Shown: piece after piece, positions 38,201 through 47,200 of the stretch
Layout of the letters: each line of letters opens with the position of its first letter
Position numbering within the stretch: the stretch's first letter is position 1
Position numbers and translations under genes: made by a program
The notes under the pieces: generated by a model
What the model saw: the letters and a program-made list of their open reading frames with translations, nothing else
Told to the model about the DNA's origin: nothing
Databases searched by the model: none
Assembly: GCF_016801865.2 (NCBI RefSeq)
Contig: NC_068939.1
Location: 143,592,756 to 143,656,755 of the forward strand
Reading direction: 5' to 3'
Length of the DNA: 64,000 bases
From: Culex pipiens pallens
Taxonomy: Eukaryota; Arthropoda; Insecta; Diptera; Culicidae

Positions 38201-41200
38201 GATTTGACAAACTGGAATTAACTTTAAAGCGATATTTTCAAAATTGTATTTTTTATAAACTAACTGTTCCTGATTGAATTAATGCAAATGTTTCCATGAA
38301 AAAAAAATCTTTTCGTTTAAAATAAAATTGGCGATAATCAAAATACTTGAAAAGAGATGAGAAAATTCACAAAAAAATATAAAATCTGCTGCTCAAATTC
38401 AATGCAAAAAATTCCAGATTTTTTTAAGTTCAATTTAGTTTTTCATAGAACTCTTAAATTTTAGGAGAGTTTATCAATCTCTGAAAAATAGAGCAAAAAC
38501 TCATAAAAATGTGTAAAAAAAACATTCCTTTTTGAACGGACTTTTATTTTTATAGTAGAAATATTTCTTCAAATTCGATAGTTTCAGACATGGATTATTT
38601 TTACAAGCTTGTTTAAAGGCATTACTTTTCTATTGCATCCTCATTCCCCCCCCCCCCCCCCAAGAATGGCCAAATTCCCCCCCAGGGGGGAATTCCTCAC
38701 CGGTTGAGAAACACTGTGCTAAATTATCTTACTTAAAATCGAGGGAAAAAATCGTCTTTCGTTGAAATTTGTGTTGTAAGGGAAAAGCATCTAATTCCAA
38801 CACACGAGAATTTCCCCCAGTCTTGATATTTCAAATCAGTGATGCCAGGTCGACAAGTTTTACGACTTAGAAAATATTTAAATACATTTTTCAAGGAGAG
38901 ATTTTTCCTGTCAATATAACACCCAACTTTGGGAGGTTTTACAATCTTCCATTAAGTTCTCTCAACGTTTGGCAGTGTTCCCAGGTTAGTAAATTTTGGA
39001 AAACGTTCTTTAGAAACACTGTTCTGAGATTCTTTTTGTGGTTTATTTTCATCGAAGCTTATGTTAAGATAATAACTGGCCTTGACAAGTTTTATAATCT
39101 TCACTTCAGTGCCCATAACATTTAGCAGGGTGGCCAGGTCATCTAACTTAACGACGTATCAGAAATGTTAACAAGCAAAAATATTTGCTCAGGTGTGACC
39201 CAGGATATCTTTATCATTAAAATTTACAACATCCTACCTTGAAAGTTTTAGAAATTATACTTCAGTACTAATAACGTATGGTAATGTTGCAAGGTCATTC
39301 AATATTGGGAAGCCTTTAAAAAAACATTATCTAAAAATGTCATGGAAGTGCTCGCAAAATTGAACATCGCTGTCAGATTTTTGTATATATTTTTTTTAAT
39401 ATTTAAAATTAACTTTTTGAACAGTGCCAATTGAATCAATTGTTATTAAAGGGTTATTTGTTGGCTTATTTAGGCGTTTAGAAAATATGCAATTTTCTGA
39501 TGAAGGATTGATATTTTTTATACACAGAAAATAATTATTAGGAAGGTTTTAATAATATTTACTTTAATTTAAACATTATGCAACTAAGGCCGTTGCAAAT
39601 ATTTTATGAAGTTAAAAATTGAATTTAACATTTTACATTTAACACAGTTTTAACATTTGAATGAAAAAAGTGTTTTAAAATGCATTATACACCTGTCCAG
39701 TTGTTTTGCAATCATTAGTTTCCAAAATACCTAAGTATTGACGAAAATTTATTTATTTTTTGTCAAAAATAAAGTTTTTGCGGTGCTGTACATTGGAATT
39801 TCATAAAAAATTCAAAATATTTTAAATCCAGCCCAAACATGCTAAATATGATTATCAATGCAGAAAAATGCGTTTTAGATTGTTTTCGGTTGATTTGACA
39901 TTTATTTTTATAAAAATTTTGACGTTTTTGGAAAAATATTTTTTTCGTCCCCTGATTTTTTGGACCAATTTCGAATGGGGGGGGGGGGGGGGGCGACATA
40001 AACTTGAAAAATATTTGCAGCGGCCTAATTTAATAAAAATAACTTTTCTAATACATGCATACTCTATTTTTTTTTGTAGACTGGAAACAACCATGAAAGA
40101 TTTATTCCTAGAATGTTTTGTTTCACCTTCCTGATTAAGAATATTTCCGATTCAAAATATTCTATCGGTGATAATTGCGTTTTTCAGAAAAAAAATGTAT
40201 TCTTAATCAGGAAGGTGAAACACAACTTCCTACGTATAAATCTTCCATGGGTGTTTTCGATATCTACGCCTAAAGTTAAAGAACGAGGGGATAGTCCTCA
40301 CGAAAAGAAACGTGAGGAAAGTGCTATTTTGCGAGAGTATAGTCCTCTCGCGTGTTCATTCGTTCATTGGAACAGTTCATCCTATTGAGTGGCTTATATG
40401 GAAAAATGACCGCCACTTAGTCACCGAACCATGGTGGGCCATACGGCAAAGGCACGGTTTGTCTATCTACGGCAAAGGCACGGTTTAATGAGTAGTGCGG
40501 TGCCTGTGTGGACGCGCAGTCCTGTTTTTTCGTGTTATTTTCCGTCTCTTTTATGTCGCTGTTCGAGTGCATGGGGTGATTGGTCATTATAATTAAATAA
40601 TGGCATCAGTAGTGCGGTGCCTGTGTGGACGCTCTGTCCTGTTTTTTCGTGTTATTTTCCATCTCTTTTGTGTCGCTATTTGTGTACATGGGGTGATTGG
40701 ATTTCTTCTGATTCGTGTTGTTTTCATCTCTTTTGTGTCGCTGTTTGTGTGCATGGGGTGATTGGTCTTCTTCTTCTTCTTTTTTCTTTATTTTTAGTTC
40801 GCGCGTTCGTTGGCCAATGAGTTTATTTTTGTTCTCTTTACATAGTTTTCGATAGAAACGATCCGAATTCTTTTTTTTTCGAGACAAGCAAGTCGTATTG
40901 CTGGATTAAGTCCTTTCTTTATCATCGATGATTGGAAGGCACGCCGACGAATATGTTTTAAGGCTTATGATATAAAACCATTTTAATGAATAAAGCCCTT
41001 CTTACATCACCGTTGATCGGAAGGCACGCCGACGAAGAATTTCTGGAGGATCGCTGTCGAATTAATACTATATTTAAAATTCTAGATAGCTATCTTTCGG
41101 ATTCGATTGTGAGTAGCGGGACTTCGCGGTTACTATGCAACGTATTTTTTGGAGTCTTTTTATATTTTAAATTTATAAGTCCTTCTTTTATCATCGTTGA

Positions 41201-44200
41201 TAGGAAGGCACGCCGCCGGTTAAGTTCGTTTAAGTTATTGTTTTAATTTCATTACAATCGGTTACGTGGTGTCCTGTTTTCTTTTCGTTTATATTCGTTG
41301 ATCGTAATAATTTATTCCAACTGGCAGCTTTAGTATTAACTCATCCACTATTTTTGACATTTGCTCGCGTTATCTTAACAGTAAAAATATACTGATAAGT
41401 CCAGCCCATAGCACTACCGCTCGGTTGGCACGCGTTCGATTAAAACAAACTTTTTAAATAATCAATTATTTATCTTTCCGCAGCCGGCTGCCTAAGATTT
41501 AAAATTTCAACCGATAAACAAAATGCTCATGGTCACATCACTGCCACTCGTGAATCCTGACCTCATACCCATCTACTAACCCCCTCAAAACTCATGTGAT
41601 ACTTTGTCGGAGAAGCAGTCGATTGGGCGGTCTCTATCACTCAAGTATCGGACTAACATTCCCATCCACTTCCCCGTGACCCTACCACTGGTCGTGGCCG
41701 GCGCCGGTATTGATCAGCATGATAGGGGCCTTTGAGAAGTTGCGAAGCGAGGAAAGATAGCACCCACTTATCTTCCACGGCTCGTGGATGTAACTTCTGG
41801 AGGTCCTGGTCAATAACGGAGTAGCAACTGCGGGTGGGCACCTATGCTTATGCTACGGCAAAGGCACGGTTTAATATGCTAAAGGTCTTGGGTTCGAGTC
41901 TCGGTACCGGTACTTTATTTTTTATTTATTTTTTTTTTTTTTGATAGATGAACTTTTTTTGAAGATGAACCTATGAGTAAAGTACTCTCGGTAATTTCGG
42001 GGTTTATCCTCTCAGTCCGCTCACAGTACCCTTTTACTACCGAATCGTGCTCTTTATCTTCTCGTATGGCGATGTTCCGGTGAATTTGAACAGATATGTA
42101 TGTTTAGAACAGCTAAGTTTTAATATTGTGGTTTGGTTGAGCATTTTAGCAGAATGCGTTTTAATAAAAACATACTTTGAAAAAAAATTGAGCATCCATG
42201 TGTAAAGTAAATTTACCGATCAAATAAAAATAATATTGACAAATATTACTTTTCGAAACCAGTGCTGAAAATTTCAACTTTCAGCGCCCATTTCAGTAGT
42301 GAAAAGTCAATTATCTAAAATTGTTTCTATTTTGACACTAGAATTTGACTGATATTAACTTGTCTACCTTATAAAAAATACACCAATCAGTGCCAAAGTT
42401 CGTATCTTCCCAGTTCAACCGTTTAAACAGGGATACCAGTCTGGGTTTGGCGTTGCTAAAATTAAACCACCTTGCGTTATCTTATCTCGAAGACTGGACC
42501 TAACCACAGACTACTAAATTAACCCTTTTTTGCTTCCTCGGAATGAATGTTTTGGGTAAATTTTGTTTTGTCTGCTTGTTGTTTTGGTGAACTAAATTTA
42601 GACTTGGTGTTTCATAAAGCACTGATAGTGCCCGGGAGGGTTGTTCTTTATATTTGGGGCGATTTTGATAAGTTTGCAAATCTGGACCTAGTGTCAGGCT
42701 TGTGATGGATTACTGTTGTGAAGTCGTTTATCTTGGAATGAGATCTCTTCATAATCATAAAATATACATTAAATAGTATAGAAGAATTCCATAAATTTCA
42801 AATCACGTGTCTCATGTTTAAAATTTGTTTCCCCCCTTTCCAAAACAGGACGAGCAGACGACCCGCACGCTGACGCTCATCTCGAAGACGATCCAATCGC
42901 TCGGGAACCTGGTCAGCTCGCGGTCCGCCCAGCAACCGTGCAAGGAGCAGTACACCGGCCAGCTGTACAAGCGGTTCTGCACCGAGAAGCACGTGGACGC
43001 GATCAAGCACTTCCTGGAGGTGATCTCGACCGTGGGGGCGAACATTACGGACGGCGAGACGACCATGCTGGAGCCGGTCATGCTCAAGGAGGGGTAAGTG
43101 TTGGCGGCTTTGAACTGATCTTTTGGCATTGGTGATGGTGACTGTTTCAATGGTTTTATCTCTAGAGATCCCGTTTGTGAAACTAACCTCTCCGTTGACC
43201 CAATTCTTGATACACACTTGTGCGAATCTACTAACCCGATTTCGATCCGATTTTATCTCCACTCTGTGTCTTGCCTCTCTTTTTTAACTCTCTCTCCCTA
43301 TCTTATTGTGTCTCGCTCGACTGCCCACTACTACTAACTGTATGCGTGTGTGTTTGTGTACTGTAAATAATCCGAACAACAACAAAAAACAAAACACAAT
43401 CCAAATAACATCATCCGTTCGTACGACCATTAACCCTGTGCCTGGATTGTTCGTTATTGTGTTTCGCCAGCGAATGGTAAGTTTAAGCGCCCTCCCATCA
43501 CATCAATCGACTCTCGAAATTAACCCGTCCTCTCGCATTTTTTTTAGTGTCTCATTGTTCTGGTTTTTGTTTGGGTTCCTCGTTTGTGTGTTTCTTTTAC
43601 GTTACTAATTTACAACCACCCCCATTATTCTTCGGCACACTCTTGCCTTACACGTATGCCCGTAGCCTCCTTTTTTCTCTCATTGTCTGTGGTCATCGAT
43701 CGTGAAGCAATTCTTCACGTTCGGAGAACGTTTTTGGCACCACACGTATTGTTTTAGCGTAAACTGACAGGGTGGCCACCCAAGGCAAAAAAAAAAATGG
43801 AAAATGTTTCGTAAAATCCCAGGTTGTTGACTAAATCAGAAAAATCAATTAAAAATACAAAACAACTCGAAAAATGTCAGCGTGTGAAGCTGTTGATCAA
43901 AAATATGCAAATGATTTTCTCGATATTTACTGAACGAATTTTGTCCAGATTTGTTCCCTTCGATCCAGTTTTGGGTTCTACAGGGTTGTTACGGACGGCG
44001 CGGATCGCGCGGATGGCGCGGATGGCGCGTATCGCGCGGATCTGGCGCGGATTTGCTGGCTAATTTTGCTCAGGCGCGGATTTCGCGCGGATTGTAATAT
44101 TGATAAACAAAATAATTGAGAACGATAGATTTTCTTTCAAATTACAAAGGAAAATATTATTAGGAATTAAATAATTTTTTTTTTTTTCGTTTAGTGCGAA

Positions 44201-47200
44201 AACATCAATTTCTAAGAAGTTGTTAATGAAGAATGTTTTCTTCTAAAAATTATTGATTGTTTTTTTTTCTTAATAAGAAACTTTGAAATAATCTTCAAGG
44301 AGCGATTTTTTTTAATGTATTAAGATTTGTTATATAAATTTAACATCACATTACAACTCTTAAAAAAAAAACAAAGCTCACCCGACAGACTTCGTTCTGC
44401 CTTTTTTCGTTTGTTGACTTTTTTTTTTACTTTTTCGTTTATTCAGCCTCCTGTGATCAAAATTTGATTTTACGCATCTTTTTCCATACAATTTGCCGAT
44501 GCTCCGGAATCGGTTCCGGAGTGGCCAAAGTGTCAATATATTAGCGTAAAAACCTTCCTTGGGCTTATACGAACCCAACGCAACAAAGAGCGCTCCGATC
44601 CGTTTTTCCGTTATCAACTTTATATATATAGATAACAAAATTCGAAAAAATTACAGAATATTAAAAATTTGAAGCTATGAAACTTTTTAGATTTTCGATG
44701 TTTTTTTCAATATAAAAATTTAAATTTTTAAATTTTTCGTTTATTGAAAAAATTAAAAACTCTGTTGCCATTCTGATTCAGGTAGAATTGATTCTACTCC
44801 CAATTATCACACGAAATCCATTTAGAAATCTGCTAAAATCTCCGTCTAAAAGCGAAATGTAATGTTAAAATTTAAAAAAATAAGAAATCTAGAATTCAAC
44901 AATTTGAAATTTCAGAATTTACACATTCAAATAATAAAAAAAAATAGAATTCATAATTTGAAATTGTCAAAACACGAATTATTGAATTGAAAAAATACGA
45001 AAATATTACAATTAATTTTTTTTGTTAATTTTTAATTTTTTAAGAAAGTTCTTAAGTTATCAAATTATTGAATTTTTAAATTATTAAGAGCGAGTCCACG
45101 AACAGGGCATACCCCTTTGTATGGGACGTCGTTTGGACCTCACCAATCTGCCTGAAATTTTCAGGGGTTGTTTGTACATATAAAACTAGCATCCGGCCAA
45201 AATATGAGCACTCTAGGTCAACGGGAAGTGGGGCAAATCGGGACACAAAGTTTGAAGGTTCAAAACGTAAAAAATCTTAAAAAGGCTATAACTTGGACAA
45301 AATTCTATTTAATTTCAAAATTCAAAATGCATCTGAAAGGGCTTTAAAAATGCAACAAAATGCAGGATAGAACATCCAAATTGGTTAATTCTAAAGGGAG
45401 TTATTGGCATTTTAGTGAAAAAATAGCATAATTTTCAAACTCAAATAAAAAAGTGTTCCATCCAGATATCAACTCGGATCGACCTGCAGCTTGTAGGGGA
45501 CATCTGGAACTACCATCTGAGACTGAGACCGGGTTGGGTAAGGCAGTTTAACATATTGAATAGACACTTTTACTTTTAGTGAAGTTTTTGGTTGTAATTT
45601 TTTGCTCGGAGGACCCCTTAGATCCCATTTTCTGGTGATAATTTTATCATAATCGTGTTCCTGAGACAATTTCACATTAGAAACATGCATAAAAATGTTT
45701 TTTTCATCCATTTTAACCCTTTAAAAAATTAAAGATAAAAAAAAATTAAGAAGCTGCTTTTTTTTGGTGTCATCTAGTATCCTTGGAAACGAACTTGATT
45801 TTCAATAAATGTGAATCAAAGTTTTTTTTTAAACTTTCATTTTTTAAAGGGTTAAAATGGATGAAAAAAACATTTTTATGCATGTTTCTAATGTGAAATT
45901 GTCTCAGGAACACGATTATGATAAAATTATCACCAGAAAATGGGATCTAAGGGGTCCTCCGAGCAAAAAATTACAACCAAAAACTTCACTAAAAGTAAAA
46001 GTGTCTATTCAATATGTTAAACTGCCTTACCCAACCCGGTCTCAGTCTCAGATGGTAGTTCCAGATGTCCCCTACAAGCTGCAGGTCGATCCGAGTTGAT
46101 ATCTGGATGGAACACTTTTTTATTTGAGTTTGAAAATTATGCTATTTTTTCACTAAAATGCCAATAACTCCCTTTAGAATTAACCAATTTGGATGTCCTA
46201 TCCTGCATTTTGTTGCATTTTTAAAGCCCTTTCAGATGCATTTTGAATTTTGAAATTAAATAGAATTTTGTCCAAGTTATAGCCTTTTTAAGATTTTTTA
46301 CGTTTTTGAACCTTCAAACTTTGTGTCCCGATTTGCCCCACTTCCCGTTGACCTAGAGTGCTCATATTTTGGCCGGATGCTAGTTTTATATGTACAAACA
46401 ACCCCTGAAAATTTCAGGCAGATTGGTGAGGTCGATGCGAGATGGGTATGCTTTGCTCGTGGACTCGCTCTTAAATTATTAAATTATTAAATTATTAAAT
46501 TATTAAATTATTAAATTATTAAATTATTAAATTATTAAATTATTAAATTATTAAATTATTAAATTATTAAATTATTAAATTATTAAATTATTAAATTATT
46601 AAATTATTAAATTAATAAATTATTAAATTACTAAATTACTAAATTATTAAATTATTAAATTATTAAATTATTAAATTATTAAATTATTAAATTATTAAAT
46701 TATTAAATTATTAAATTATTAAATTATTAAATTATTAAATTATTAAATTATTAAATTATTAAATTATTAAATTAATAAATTATTAAATTATTAAATTATA
46801 AAATTATTAAATTATTAAATTATTAAATTATTAAATTATTCAATTATTCAATTATTAAATTATTAAATTATTAAATTATTAAATTATTAAATTATTAAAT
46901 TATTAAATTATTAAATTATTAAATTATTAAATTATTAAATTATTAAATTATTAAATTATTAAATTATTAAATTATTAAATTATTAAATTATTAAATTATT
47001 AAATTATTAAATTATTAAATTATTAAATTATTAAATTATTAAATTATTAAATTATTAAATTATTAAATTATTAAATTATTAAATTATTAGATTATTAAAT
47101 TATTAAATTATTAAATAATCAAATTATCAAATTATCAAATTATTAAATTATCAAATTATAAAATTATAAAATTATTAAATTTTTGAATTATTAAATTATT

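Larger units (their letters stand above)
45088..46470. mobile_element. 1.4-kb palindromic element flanked by TTAA
   Basis: Ends GAGCGAGTCCACGA and its inverse, with TTAA at 45084-45087 and 46471-46474. Arms of about 640 bp mirror each other around a loop of about 110 bp (45730-45838). Each arm holds the same 80-codon open frame, reading outward. TTAA targets are used by piggyBac-type elements, but the AT satellite here contains TTAA throughout, so the duplication is weak evidence. Confidence 0.8.
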
